From assembly GCA_964470965.1 (NCBI GenBank), contig CAYYIS010000009.1:1-64000 (forward strand): a stretch of 64,000 bases of DNA, in the 5' to 3' direction. Every line of letters starts with the position of its first letter. Position 1 is the first letter of the stretch. This document shows positions 8,779 through 18,103 of the stretch, one piece after another. The position numbers and the translations under genes are program-made. The notes beneath the pieces were generated by a model. It searched no databases. It saw nothing but the letters and a program-made list of their open reading frames with translations, and was not told the origin of the DNA. This stretch comes from CAYYIS01 sp964470965. GTDB lineage: Bacteria; JAAXHH01; JABIQT01.

Positions 8779-9273
8779 ATGTCGGTAACCATGACCGATC
8801 GCTTTCGTAAGTGGTATGCCTACGAAAAAGACGCCCATAAGAAGGTGCTGGCATCGCTTGAAACTGTGCCGGTGGCACGCCACAGCGAAGAGGCGTATCA
8901 GCAGGCATTGGATCTGTTCGGACACGTGATTGCGGCCAGGTGGTTCTGGCTGTTTCGGTTCGGGGCAGCGCCTAAGCCGGATAACCTGTTTCCGGAGAAG
9001 ATGGATTTGGACGTTTTGAGGCGTGGAGCCGATGAGATGTATTCCGCTTGGGACGACTATTTCGAGAAGCTAGATGAGGCTGATCTGGACCGTGAGGTCG
9101 AATACAGGAGTACCGAAGGCGCCCGTTACACGAATAAGATCGAAGACATTCTCAAACAACTGTCCGACCACAGTCGATACCACTGTGGCCAGATCGCCTC
9201 CCGCGTAAAAGCCTGCGGCGGCACTGCGGCTTCCACGGATTATGTGTTTTTTTTGCGGGAGCTGACCGGGTAG
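8779..9273 (+). CDS. DinB-family four-helix-bundle protein
   Basis: This 164-residue protein looks like a DinB/YfiT-type metalloprotein. The three histidines expected to bind a divalent metal are H49 (DLFGHVIAARWFW), H131 and H135 (LSDHSRYHCGQ). Members include thiol-dependent transferases such as bacillithiol transferase and many proteins of unknown role, so no substrate is assigned. The start is set by an almost perfect AAGGAGG six to seven bases before ATG 8779. It is convergent with the Nramp-like gene, with 72 bases between them holding only a short five-pair hairpin without a T-run. Confidence 0.85.
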   Translation: MSVTMTDRFRKWYAYEKDAHKKVLASLETVPVARHSEEAYQQALDLFGHVIAARWFWLFRFGAAPKPDNLFPEKMDLDVLRRGADEMYSAWDDYFEKLDEADLDREVEYRSTEGARYTNKIEDILKQLSDHSRYHCGQIASRVKACGGTAASTDYVFFLRELTG

Positions 9274-9345
9274 AACCAACACCACTTTACCTCGGTTCAA
9301 AACCGGTGATCGTAGTGGGAAGATCTGGTTGGATCCGATTCAACC

Positions 9346-10737
9346 TCAGGCAAATCTGGCATAAACCGCGTAGAAGGCGAATAAGGCCATGATTACGGTT
9401 CCGACTGCCAGGAGGGCCAGCAGCCAGGAGCCGGGTTGCAGACCCGCTTCTTTTGCTGTGGTACGGCTATAGTGCAATGCGGCCCAGCCGATGGCCGGGA
9501 GCAGGATGGTCTGCATGAGGCCGCCGATGATGACCATGGCTACCGGGGCGGCGAAAACGGAATACAGGAGAAGGTAAAACGGCGGCAGGGCCAGGCTGAT
9601 GATGCGTACCACACGACGGCGCTCGTTGGGCGTGGAGTAGTCGAAAAGACCCATGACACCGATACTGTCGGCCAGCATTCGGGAGATGCCGGCAATACTC
9701 ACGAAATAGGTGGAAAACAGCACTGCGAACGCACCTACGCCGAACAGGTAAAACGCCGATGGCCCCAGCGTTTCGGTGTACATTTCCGATAGGGTACGGA
9801 CCATATCGAACCCTTCCGGGATCAAACCCTGTTTGTGAAGCACCGCCGCGCCCAGGAAGAAGAACGCGATTGTGGCGACAGTGTAGGTCACCATCGACAG
9901 AAGCACATCCTTCTGCATCACGCGGATCCAGCCTCTGGCCCGTTGATTCCAGGCAGCGCTCCCATCGTTTTTACCCGTCGCACGGGCATACCCTTTTTCG
10001 ATACACCAATAGGAATACAGCATCAGTTCCGTCGCGCCGACACCGGTGATTCCAAACACCGAGAACGCGGTGACTGCCCCGTCTGCCGGAAGTACCAGGC
10101 GCAAACCGTCCCACAGGTCCTGTGGTGTAGCGGCGTAAGGCGTCCAGAAAAGGAGAACCGCGGAGGCCAATGTCGTAAAGGTGAAGATCGCTACCAGAAG
10201 AGTCGACATGCGTTCCACTGCGGCGTAGTGACCGACCATCACCATTATCATTCCCACAATCGTGATGGCAAACGACCAGCTCTGTCCACCGATTTGAGGC
10301 AGTAAGAGCTCCAGCGACAACCCGATGCCGCCTACGATACCGGCGGTTTGGATGGTGCTCCACAGCAGAAGGAACAGACTGAACCAGACCAGCCACGACA
10401 CCCGGTACCTGGGGCCGGGAACACGGTCGAATGCTTCAAAAGTGGTGCGTCCCGTAGCGATCGTGTGGCGTGCCAGTTCACTCTGAACCGGCACCTTTAT
10501 CGCACAGCTCAACAGGATCATCCACAACACCACGAACCCTACCTGGGCGCCCAGCGTGGTGGTGGCGATCAGCTCGCCGGATCCTACGATTGAACCGGTC
10601 AGGATCAGTCCGGGACCGAGTTGCCGAATCGTCGGCCACCAGCCCTGCGGCGGATCCATCACATCTTCGGGATTGAGTTTATAAGGATCGGTATATGCGT
10701 CGGACTGCCCGTGCTTGGCATCGTATGCGGTGGACAT
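9346..10737 (-). CDS. Divergent Nramp-family transporter
   Basis: This 463-residue membrane protein has about eleven or twelve hydrophobic helices and the Nramp start segment LGPGLILTGS. Canonical Mn/Fe Nramps bind metal with DPGN in helix 1 and a Met-Pro-His stretch in helix 6. Here helix 1 reads GSGE (52-55), and the helix 6 region reads GVGATELMLYSYW, so both metal-site signatures are missing and acidic residues stand in different places. Substrate is therefore open: another cation or an organic solute is possible. It starts 19 bases after kptA with a GAGGTAATCC ribosome-binding site and is probably co-transcribed with it. Confidence 0.85.
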   Translation of the reverse strand: MSTAYDAKHGQSDAYTDPYKLNPEDVMDPPQGWWPTIRQLGPGLILTGSIVGSGELIATTTLGAQVGFVVLWMILLSCAIKVPVQSELARHTIATGRTTFEAFDRVPGPRYRVSWLVWFSLFLLLWSTIQTAGIVGGIGLSLELLLPQIGGQSWSFAITIVGMIMVMVGHYAAVERMSTLLVAIFTFTTLASAVLLFWTPYAATPQDLWDGLRLVLPADGAVTAFSVFGITGVGATELMLYSYWCIEKGYARATGKNDGSAAWNQRARGWIRVMQKDVLLSMVTYTVATIAFFFLGAAVLHKQGLIPEGFDMVRTLSEMYTETLGPSAFYLFGVGAFAVLFSTYFVSIAGISRMLADSIGVMGLFDYSTPNERRRVVRIISLALPPFYLLLYSVFAAPVAMVIIGGLMQTILLPAIGWAALHYSRTTAKEAGLQPGSWLLALLAVGTVIMALFAFYAVYARFA

Positions 10738-10756
10738 GGATTACCTCACGACCGGC

Positions 10757-11359
10757 TCAACTGCGAGGGGATGTGGAACGTTTGCCGCGCCCGTACCTGG
10801 AGATGGTGGCGCCCGATTCCTGTACCATTTCGATGAATTCTGCCGGAACGCCACTTGTGAGGATGACCGGCGAACGGTCGTAGAAGGCGACGCCCGCACC
10901 AGCAGCTTCTTTAGCCCTGATGCGAAACAGTGCCGGCGTATCGGTACGGTTCCGGGCTACATCCATGGCGATCTCACTCTTCAGTGAGAGATGCACAAAT
11001 TGCCGGTCCGCCGGATGCAGCCCCTCTGTTGTGATAGTGGCTACCTGAGCAGGAAGCGTAGCGTGATAGAGAGATTCCGGGGGATCAATGGGATCCAGGC
11101 CAAGGTCGATCGAGAAGCTGTGGCCGTACCTGGCGCGGATGCGTCCTTCCACCAGCTCGAACCGGCGTTTTTCGGTGCCGTCCACGATCTGGAGCACCTC
11201 GTCCTCTTCCACATCGGGATACTTGTGTGCGAGCGCTTCAATGAGATCTTCAAGCACAGCATATCCGTGAGTATCGAGTTCAAGGCCGAACTGGTCCGGT
11301 TTGTGACGGAGCACCAGTGAGAGGAGTCTAGATAGCCGTTCCCGTCGTCTTTCATCCAT
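10757..11359 (-). CDS. kptA: RNA 2'-phosphotransferase (Tpt1/KptA)
   Basis: KptA moves an internal RNA 2'-phosphate onto NAD+, giving ADP-ribose 1'',2''-cyclic phosphate and nicotinamide. The 200-residue protein keeps the Arg-His-Arg-Arg tetrad at R18, H19, R75 and R119, within VLRHKP, RIRARYGHS and RQFVHLS. The usual LYHGT is LYHAT here. In eukaryotes the enzyme finishes tRNA splicing. In bacteria the natural substrate is unsettled, with ADP-ribosylation of RNA or DNA ends reported for some members. A GGAAGGG ribosome-binding site precedes ATG 11359, and a strong promoter lies about 85 bases upstream. Confidence 0.93.
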   Translation of the reverse strand: MDERRRERLSRLLSLVLRHKPDQFGLELDTHGYAVLEDLIEALAHKYPDVEEDEVLQIVDGTEKRRFELVEGRIRARYGHSFSIDLGLDPIDPPESLYHATLPAQVATITTEGLHPADRQFVHLSLKSEIAMDVARNRTDTPALFRIRAKEAAGAGVAFYDRSPVILTSGVPAEFIEMVQESGATISRYGRGKRSTSPRS

Positions 11360-11443
11360 GAGTCATAGCCCTTCCCGATATACTATCGGCATCCGCCGAG
11401 TCATCCGTGACAGGTTGATTTAGCACGTATTGATAGATGTTCG

Positions 11444-11472
11444 ATAATATCCTTTAGCCGGGACTTTGTCAA
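11444..11472 (-). promoter_or_regulatory. Sigma-70-type promoter of kptA
   Basis: On the minus strand a perfect TTGACA (11472 to 11467) is followed after exactly 17 bases by TATTAT (11449 to 11444). The predicted start of transcription near 11437 gives a leader of about 78 bases before kptA. This is one of the best consensus promoters in the window and would drive kptA and the Nramp-like gene. Confidence 0.65.
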
Positions 11473-11499
11473 GGTATTATACTTATGAGCATCCATCCT

Positions 11500-13164
11500 T
11501 TATAACACCTTTACACCTCGCTCTTTCGCCACATTTATTGCGTGTTCGTAACCTGCATCTGCATGCCGAATAACACCCATGGCCGGATCTGAGGTGAGCA
11601 CCCGTTCCAGACGTCGATCCGCTTCCGGAGTGCCGTCCGCAACTACGACCATACCCGCGTGTATGGAGTATCCCATACCGACACCACCACCGTGGTGCAC
11701 AGACACCCAGGTAGCGCCGTTGACTGCGTTGATCATAGCGTTGAGAATCGGCCAATCGGCAATGGCATCGCTACCGTCCCGCATGGCTTCAGTTTCACGG
11801 TAAGGGGAAGCGACCGAACCGCAGTCCAGGTGATCCCTCCCGATGACTATGGGGGCTCTCACTTCGCCTGAGGCGACGAGGTCATTGAAAATCTTACCCG
11901 CTTTTGCCCGCTCTCCGTATCCAAGCCAGCATATGCGTGCAGGAAGCCCCTGGAACGGAATCCGGGCCCTGGCGATACCGAGCCAGTGATGCAGCGGCTC
12001 GTTGTCCGGGAACGCTTCGATCAACGCCTGGTCGGTACGATAGATATCTTCCTCGTCGCCGGACAACGCCACCCATCGGAATGGTCCACGTCCTTCGCAG
12101 AACAAAGGACGGATGTAAGCGGGCACGAATCCCGGTATATCGAACGCGTCCGACACGCCTACCTGTTCGGCCTGCCGGCGGATGTTGTTTCCGTATTCGA
12201 ACACCTGAGATCCGGCACGCTGCATTTCGAGCATCGCCTGTACCTGCCTGGCCATGGATGTCATCGACCATTCTTCATAGGCTTCAGGGTTTTTGTCTCT
12301 CAACTCTAGAGCTTCAGCATATTCCATCTCCGCCGGGACGTAGCCATTGAGTGCGTCGTGGGCCGAGGTCTGGTCGGTAACGACATCGGGTTTTATGCCC
12401 CGATCAAGGAACTCCTGGAAGACATCCGCGGCATTTCCTATCAGTGCGATCGACCAGGGAGCTTTCTTTTCCATGGCGTAGTGGGCACGCTCAATGGCTT
12501 CGTCCAGTGATTCGGTGATTTCATCGCAGTATCCGGAGGCTACACGCCGTTCCGCACGGCTGCGGTCTACCTCTACACCTATGAAAACACCCCCGTTCAG
12601 CGTCACCGCCAGCGGCTGGGCTCCGCCCATGCCGCCAAGACCTGCAGACAACGTCAAACGGCCGGCGAGAGTGCCGTCGAAATGTTCCCTCGCTACCGCG
12701 GCAAACGTTTCACATGTGCCCTGGAGAATGCCCTGGGAGCCTATGTAGATCCAGCTACCGGCGGTCATCTGGCCGTACATGGTCAGCCCCATTCGGTCAT
12801 ATTCCCGAAAATGATCCCAATCGGCCCACGCAGGCACGAGCAGTGAGTTTGCTATCAACACTCGCGGCGCATCGGAATGGCTTTTTATTATACCCACCGG
12901 CTTTCCGGATTGCACGAGCAGCGTCTCATCGTCCTCCAGCGACTGTAAACTGTGAATAATGCGGTCGTATGATTCCCAGTCCCTGGCAGCCTTTCCAGTG
13001 CCGCCATATACGATTAATTCATCGGGTTTTTCCGCGACGGCCGGATCCAGGTTGTTCATCAACAGCCTCATCGCCGCTTCCTGCGCCCAGCCCTTGCAGG
13101 TCAATTCAGAGCCGGTGGGTGCCTGTATCGTCACACCGGGACGGCTCAAAGTCCGTTCGGACAT
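11500..13164 (-). CDS. hutU: Urocanate hydratase
   Basis: Urocanase converts urocanate to imidazolone propionate, the second step of histidine breakdown, using tightly bound NAD+. The 554-residue length is standard. The glycine-rich NAD-binding stretch LSAGLGGMGGAQPLAVT and the signature around the catalytic cysteine, RDHLDCGSVASPYRETEAM, are intact, as is the VHHGGGVGMGYSIHAG segment near the C-terminus. An AGGAAGGA ribosome-binding site precedes ATG 13164. No hutH, hutI or hutG is nearby, so the rest of the pathway must lie elsewhere or the gene stands alone. The 383 bases upstream contain no other gene. Confidence 0.97.
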   Translation of the reverse strand: MSERTLSRPGVTIQAPTGSELTCKGWAQEAAMRLLMNNLDPAVAEKPDELIVYGGTGKAARDWESYDRIIHSLQSLEDDETLLVQSGKPVGIIKSHSDAPRVLIANSLLVPAWADWDHFREYDRMGLTMYGQMTAGSWIYIGSQGILQGTCETFAAVAREHFDGTLAGRLTLSAGLGGMGGAQPLAVTLNGGVFIGVEVDRSRAERRVASGYCDEITESLDEAIERAHYAMEKKAPWSIALIGNAADVFQEFLDRGIKPDVVTDQTSAHDALNGYVPAEMEYAEALELRDKNPEAYEEWSMTSMARQVQAMLEMQRAGSQVFEYGNNIRRQAEQVGVSDAFDIPGFVPAYIRPLFCEGRGPFRWVALSGDEEDIYRTDQALIEAFPDNEPLHHWLGIARARIPFQGLPARICWLGYGERAKAGKIFNDLVASGEVRAPIVIGRDHLDCGSVASPYRETEAMRDGSDAIADWPILNAMINAVNGATWVSVHHGGGVGMGYSIHAGMVVVADGTPEADRRLERVLTSDPAMGVIRHADAGYEHAINVAKERGVKVL

Positions 13165-13547
13165 GTATAATTCCTTCCTGTTTTGTTGTTAGTCGCATAT
13201 CTGATGAAGCACGCAAATTACTTCCTGGGTGCGACCCTCGGTCCTAATCAGGGTGGTGATGGTGGAATCCCAAACATGCCCTGCGTCTGAAATCAGGTGT
13301 TTACACGCGGGACAGGGGAAATGGGCGACGATGACCGATTCTGTGGAAAAATTCGAGGTTGACTACGCCATCCCTCATGGAGTAGGGCGGTTCCAAATGC
13401 ATTTCATTTTGCGCAGGCATAACTGTTAGGTGTCTTCAGCTTGAATATAGGTGGTGTCGGGCAGCCTATGCTTGCCGGCAACCTCAGGCAGGCACGTGGA
13501 ACCGGCCGGTGTTGTCCCGCTCCGATGAAGGAGATGTTCACAACCGC
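13165..13547. other. 383-base gap without a recognised gene
   Basis: Between the SDR gene and hutU, both on the minus strand, I find no convincing ORF, RNA gene or repeat. A short ACCGGCCGGT palindrome near 13500 is the only symmetric element. The length suggests hutU has its own promoter, but I could not pick out a good -35/-10 pair. Confidence 0.5.
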
Positions 13548-14339
13548 TTAATCCATCTCCATGCCGCCATCGACATTGATGGCCTGGCCCGTTATGAAGG
13601 AAGCGTCCGATGAAGCCAGGAAGGCGACCACGGCGGCGACTTCTTCGGCGTCAGCTACCCGTTTTAGGGGTACTTGCTCTACGAGGGCCGCCCGTGCGGT
13701 GCCGGCTTCATAGCCGAAAAGGCGGGCGCGATCCTCGTCTATCTGATCCCACATGGGGGTCGGTACGATTCCGGGACACACGGCGTTCACGAGGATGTTG
13801 TGCTTCGCCAATGCCAGCGCTGCGGAGCGGGTGATGCTGATGATCCCCATCTTACTGGCGGCATAAACACTGGAATCCGCCCTGCCGCCGCGTCCTGATA
13901 TGGATGACATACTGATAATCCTGCCGCCTTCCCCTTGTTTTTGCATCTGCCGCGCTGCCGCCTGAAGACAGAAAAACGTCCCCTTCAAATTCACGTCTAT
14001 GACCCGATCCCACTCATCCTCCGTAACATCGAGAAACGGATTGATCTGCACGAGGCCGGCATTGTTTGTCAGGATATCCAGCCGGTCAAAACGCTCCACC
14101 ACCTGGTCGATCATCGTCTGGACAGTTCCTACATCACTCAGGTTCAACGGAACGGCGATGGCCTCCCCTCCTTCCCCGGTAATCCCTTCTACAGCCTCCT
14201 GTGCCGCCTCCATATTCAATTCCGCAATTGCCACCCTAGCACCTTCCCGCGCCAGGCGGGTGGCAATCATCCGTCCAATTCCTCTACCCGCGCCCGTTAC
14301 GATCGCGGATTTCCCATTCAGTCGCTCTGGTATCGACAT
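13548..14339 (-). CDS. Classical short-chain dehydrogenase/reductase
   Basis: This 263-residue NAD(P)-dependent SDR has the TGAGRGIG cofactor motif (15-22), the NNAG motif (92-95) and the catalytic S146, Y159 and K163 (YAASK). The length and motifs match the FabG/3-oxoacyl reductase and sugar-dehydrogenase branch. It follows the Gfo/Idh oxidoreductase by 64 bases and has an AGAGGAG ribosome-binding site. The pairing with a Gfo/Idh gene suggests a sugar or cyclitol route rather than fatty-acid synthesis, which is inference from context. Confidence 0.92.
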   Translation of the reverse strand: MSIPERLNGKSAIVTGAGRGIGRMIATRLAREGARVAIAELNMEAAQEAVEGITGEGGEAIAVPLNLSDVGTVQTMIDQVVERFDRLDILTNNAGLVQINPFLDVTEDEWDRVIDVNLKGTFFCLQAAARQMQKQGEGGRIISMSSISGRGGRADSSVYAASKMGIISITRSAALALAKHNILVNAVCPGIVPTPMWDQIDEDRARLFGYEAGTARAALVEQVPLKRVADAEEVAAVVAFLASSDASFITGQAINVDGGMEMD

Positions 14340-14403
14340 AGTACTCCTCTGACTGAACCAACGAATCTATTAATTGCGCAGCAATCCATGGAGTGAGGTG
14401 TAA

Positions 14404-15387
14404 TCACTCCGCCACCCTTACGGGAGTCCCCTTTTCCAACGATACATATGCCGCTTCTGATACCTGGGCGACAGCCAGCGCGAAATACGGCAGCTCGTAT
14501 CCCTGGCCGCCGTTGCGGATCATACGGAAAAATGCATCGTCCGGCGTATCTTCCTTGATCCGTTTCGGGATCCTCACGGGTTCGTCATTCAACAAGACCG
14601 ATTTGATCTGCCACTGATTAAGATGGAACACGATACATCCCTTGCTGCCGTGTATTGCGATACGTTCGTCGTGCCGTGAAGCGTTGCCGAAGGTGTTCAG
14701 AGTGCCCAGCGCGCCGCCCTTGAACTGCACGTTCACCACCGCGTTAATATCGACGTCTTTTCCTGCGTGGTCCATGAAGGCGGACACCTGTCTCGGCATC
14801 AGACCGGTAATCCACAGGGTAGATGCGACCAGATGACTCCCGGTGTCCATGAACATTCCACCGCCGGAAAGCTCCGGCACCATGCGCCACCCGCTTGCGG
14901 CACCCCAGTTCTGCGTGACATAGGAGACAATACCCCGTAGCTCACCGATTTTACCAGTCTGGATCAGCTCACGTGCATAGGTGTGGGGTGCATAGTAATT
15001 TCTCTGATAGCTGACAAGGAGGATTTTGTTCAGTTTTTCAGATTGATTTATCAAGCTCCGGGTGTGCTTGGATGAGATGGTTAAAGGCTTCTCAACGAGT
15101 ACGTGCAGGTCGTTGTTCATGGCAAATCGGGCCTGTTCGTAGTGCATTGAATGTGGGGAGCTGATCATGACGGCATCCAACCGCTCGTTTCTTATCATCT
15201 TCCTGTAATCTTTGTAAAAAGGCACTTCAGAGCCCCACCGGTCCATCAGTGCCGTGGCCTGATCCTCCGATGTGTCGGCGACCGCGGCCAGATCTACGGC
15301 ACCGTCCCCCTGGATCCTGGGTACGTGTGCGCCCCGCATATTACCTCCGCAGCCTATCAATGCCAACCTAAGTTTTTTCTTTGCCAT
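14404..15387 (-). CDS. Gfo/Idh/MocA-family oxidoreductase
   Basis: This 327-residue NAD(P)-dependent enzyme has an N-terminal Rossmann start LALIGCGGNMRG and the EKP motif in LVEKPLTIS, which carries the lysine used for hydride transfer in this family. The C-terminal domain has the usual two-domain layout with a GGGMFMDTGSH segment. Relatives oxidise sugars, inositols and glycosides. A GCGGAG ribosome-binding site precedes ATG 15387. It starts 24 bases after the prepilin peptidase gene and leads into the SDR. Confidence 0.92.
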   Translation of the reverse strand: MAKKKLRLALIGCGGNMRGAHVPRIQGDGAVDLAAVADTSEDQATALMDRWGSEVPFYKDYRKMIRNERLDAVMISSPHSMHYEQARFAMNNDLHVLVEKPLTISSKHTRSLINQSEKLNKILLVSYQRNYYAPHTYARELIQTGKIGELRGIVSYVTQNWGAASGWRMVPELSGGGMFMDTGSHLVASTLWITGLMPRQVSAFMDHAGKDVDINAVVNVQFKGGALGTLNTFGNASRHDERIAIHGSKGCIVFHLNQWQIKSVLLNDEPVRIPKRIKEDTPDDAFFRMIRNGGQGYELPYFALAVAQVSEAAYVSLEKGTPVRVAE

Positions 15388-15411
15388 TATTTTCTCCGCG
15401 TTACACTTCGT

Positions 15412-16209
15412 TTAGTTTTGAAACGGAAAATATGACCACCACATGGTTTTCATCAGAATCGCGCCCAAGAGACCACCGCCTGCCAGAAACGGGCCGAAGG
15501 GGATCATACGATCTCCCCGCTCCCCGCTACGTGATTCCTTCATTAACATCAGAATACCGTACAACGTGCCGAAAATCGAGCCGCAAAGGATGGAGAACAG
15601 GCTGGCTTTCCATCCGAGGAATACCCCGATGAAGGCCAGCAATTTTACATCGCCCAGCCCAATCACTTCCTTCCTGAAAATACGTTGACCGGCCATCCGC
15701 GCCGCCACCAGAACACCAGCTCCCACCAGAAGTCCTGTAAGGCCTTCCGTCCACGTGATGTCTGATCTGAAAAAACACAGGATAAAACCGATTACCAAAG
15801 CAGGGTACGTTATTTTGTCCGGAATGATCTGGCAATCAAAATCTATCAGAGAAGCAGTGAAAAGTAAAGCGAAGAAGATAAACAAGGCGGCCGCTTCCGG
15901 TGTGGTTCCCAGCCAGAGGACGGAGCTCAGCGCCGCAAAAGCGGTCAGGGCCTCTCCGATCGGGTAACGGATCGAAATCGAAGCTTTACACGTACGGCAT
16001 TTACCCTTTAGCTGGATGTAGCTGAGTATCGGTATGTTGTCGAAGAACCTCACCGATGATTTACAGGACGGACAGTGAGAAGCCGGGGAGACAACCGACA
16101 GATCCAGTGGAAACCGATAGATCACCACATTCAAGAAACTCCCAATCGCACTTCCGATAAAAAAGATAAATGCGTATATCAAATAACCCGCAGGAACCCA
16201 ATCTTCCAT
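15412..16209 (-). CDS. pilD: Prepilin peptidase / N-methyltransferase (A24 family)
   Basis: This integral membrane enzyme cleaves type IV prepilin or pseudopilin leaders and methylates the new N-terminus. The bifunctional form is present: GSFLNVVIYRFP at the start, two zinc CxxC pairs at C46/C49 and C71/C74, and catalytic aspartates in LIDFDCQIIPD (near 123) and GLGDVKL (D187). Length is 265 residues with about seven or eight membrane helices. The ribosome-binding site is weak. No pilin, pilus ATPase or secretin gene is in the window, so it must serve distant substrates or the small neighbour upstream. Confidence 0.95.
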   Translation of the reverse strand: MEDWVPAGYLIYAFIFFIGSAIGSFLNVVIYRFPLDLSVVSPASHCPSCKSSVRFFDNIPILSYIQLKGKCRTCKASISIRYPIGEALTAFAALSSVLWLGTTPEAAALFIFFALLFTASLIDFDCQIIPDKITYPALVIGFILCFFRSDITWTEGLTGLLVGAGVLVAARMAGQRIFRKEVIGLGDVKLLAFIGVFLGWKASLFSILCGSIFGTLYGILMLMKESRSGERGDRMIPFGPFLAGGGLLGAILMKTMWWSYFPFQN

Positions 16210-16283
16210 CCAGAACCCCGGTTATAGCAAAGGAACAATGAAACGGGGTAATCCCCGCGGATCAATTCTTCCGCCAATCCCTG

Positions 16284-16577
16284 TTATTCTTTTCCTTCGC
16301 GAACGACTCTTATTCTCTCTGTCTTTTCCTTTTCGAACAGACCTTTTTCCTTGGCCATTTCTTCACGCAGCAGAGAAACCTGCTCGCTAAAGGCGGCCCC
16401 GGCTTCCTGGACCGCGACCATCTTGATTCTTGATTCCACCATAATCTCCATCTCCGCTATCTTGGCCTGGAATTCCTTCTCTATTTCGGATATTTTCTCC
16501 CTCTGTTCATCGGTCAGGGGTCCGCCATCCTGCATCTTGGCGGTTTTTTCCAAGGCTAATTCAAGCGCGCTTTTCAT
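16284..16577 (-). CDS. Small coiled-coil protein of unknown function
   Basis: This 97-residue protein is almost entirely charged helix, rich in Glu, Lys and Arg, with heptad-like spacing from about residue 25 to the end. It has no signal peptide, cysteines or membrane segment. A strong GGGAGGAG lies four bases before ATG 16577, so it is very likely expressed. It lies 11 bases after the membrane glycosyltransferase gene and 74 bases before the prepilin peptidase gene. I do not recognise a family. Confidence 0.7.
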   Translation of the reverse strand: MKSALELALEKTAKMQDGGPLTDEQREKISEIEKEFQAKIAEMEIMVESRIKMVAVQEAGAAFSEQVSLLREEMAKEKGLFEKEKTERIRVVREGKE

Positions 16578-16588
16578 AAATCTCCTCC

Positions 16589-18103
16589 CTACCAGGTGGT
16601 TCTCTCAAAAATATGAGCGATCCTATCGCCATATGAGAGAGTGGTAATTAAATGATCGTCTTCCGGATAAAACCTGTTTTTACGGCTGAAAGCGTTCGGC
16701 GTGTACACCCAGATCATGCCCGGTTCATTCAGTATATCTTCTGTTACCTCTTCCGTTGGTCCATACAAAACGGGACGGTCCGAAGTCATTACCTGGAAAG
16801 GACGGTCGACATAACCGAGTCCAGGAATCGTTAACATCTGTGCCACGGGCCAACTGGTTACGATCGTGTGGTTCCGGTAGTTGTCTTCCAGGTGGCGCAC
16901 CAGCTGCCGGTTGAGATGCATGTCGTCGAGATATTCCAGGCTGCGCTCCAGGATGAATCCGTTGTTACCTGGATCAGGCATATACAGCCGCCCTTCTCTA
17001 TTTGCCAGCTGTAGAAAAATCAGGACGGTAACGGCCGCAATCACCATCTGCGGTCGCTTCAGGACAGTCAATAAGCCTGTAGTCAGAAAATAAAGCAAGA
17101 CCGGAAGGCAATAAAGTAAATAACGCGGTAATATGTTGACTATGTGAATGTAAAATCCCGTAAAAAAAACGAAAAACAGGATCATAATCAGATTCATCCT
17201 GCCTGTTGGGGTACGATTGTATTCACCGAAGGATCGGATCAATAGCCCTATCCTGAGCAAACTGCAGTTGCGGAGTATGGTTACTGCTATGGCACAGCAG
17301 GAAACACCACCGATCACAAAAAGTGCGAAAAAGTCAGGCATGTCGAACAGAACCTGCTTTAATGACCCTCTAAAGAAAACCACCAGCATATCGTTAGTTT
17401 CTTGGTTGAATGTCCCTCGCAACCACCATTGTACCGGAACGGAGAGGATCGCGATGCCCAGGAGGATCATGGCTTTTTTATTTTGTCCCTGGTTGGCGGT
17501 TAACGCATGATATACAAACACCACGATTACGCCGATGACTGCGGTAGGTTTTATAGATAGAGCAAGGATCACAGCCAGGGCGCCAGATATCGGCCGGTTC
17601 TGTACCGTCATTACAATCCCCAGGAGCGTGGCGGCCAGGGCCGGCATTTCCATATTAATTGCGTCGGTCTGCGAGAGAAACATCGGGTGCATCATCAGAA
17701 GCGTAGTTCCGGCCAGAGCGAACCAGGCGTTTCCGCGAATACAGAGCAGGCGGTAGAATGCAACCAGTACGATGGCGGCGAAGCAGAAAGTGAGTAGGTG
17801 GTTTAACATCAGGAACAGGTAAGAGTCAGGAATTAGCTTGAGAAGGATAGCCTGAAAAGCAGGGTAGAGGGAAAAGAAATAAATACGCGGTCCACCCGCA
17901 CCGTAGCCCGGGATTTCATAGGCCAGGCGCAGATAATCGAAATCGTTTTCTGCAAGCCAGATTGCCTCGGCGAACAGACCTACAATGCTGTCCCAGTATG
18001 GAGGAAAGGAAAGACTTTCATGCCGGATCAAGCATATCAAAAGAAAGAAGATCCCAAACAGGATGGATGTCCTATGGAATATGGCAGGTCGTGGTGAGTT
18101 CAT
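16589..18103 (-). CDS. Multi-spanning glycosyltransferase, GT39/PMT-like
   Basis: This protein of about 504 residues has around eleven hydrophobic helices and an acidic first loop (PPYWDSIVGLFAEAIWLAENDFDY) like the polyprenyl-phosphate-sugar-using GT-C enzymes, which transfer mannose or related sugars outside the membrane. A catalytic aspartate in the first extracytoplasmic loop is expected and present (WDS). I place the start at ATG 18103. The frame can be extended to a TTG at 18229, but that adds a Cys/Arg-rich tail with no membrane character. Neither start has a good ribosome-binding site. Exact acceptor is unknown. Confidence 0.8.
   Translation of the reverse strand: MNSPRPAIFHRTSILFGIFFLLICLIRHESLSFPPYWDSIVGLFAEAIWLAENDFDYLRLAYEIPGYGAGGPRIYFFSLYPAFQAILLKLIPDSYLFLMLNHLLTFCFAAIVLVAFYRLLCIRGNAWFALAGTTLLMMHPMFLSQTDAINMEMPALAATLLGIVMTVQNRPISGALAVILALSIKPTAVIGVIVVFVYHALTANQGQNKKAMILLGIAILSVPVQWWLRGTFNQETNDMLVVFFRGSLKQVLFDMPDFFALFVIGGVSCCAIAVTILRNCSLLRIGLLIRSFGEYNRTPTGRMNLIMILFFVFFTGFYIHIVNILPRYLLYCLPVLLYFLTTGLLTVLKRPQMVIAAVTVLIFLQLANREGRLYMPDPGNNGFILERSLEYLDDMHLNRQLVRHLEDNYRNHTIVTSWPVAQMLTIPGLGYVDRPFQVMTSDRPVLYGPTEEVTEDILNEPGMIWVYTPNAFSRKNRFYPEDDHLITTLSYGDRIAHIFERTTW

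Noticed and set aside
9290..9330. Terminator between DinB and the Nramp-like gene
   Set aside because: CGGTT-CAA-AACCG is a short hairpin without a T-run on either strand, so it is not listed as a terminator.
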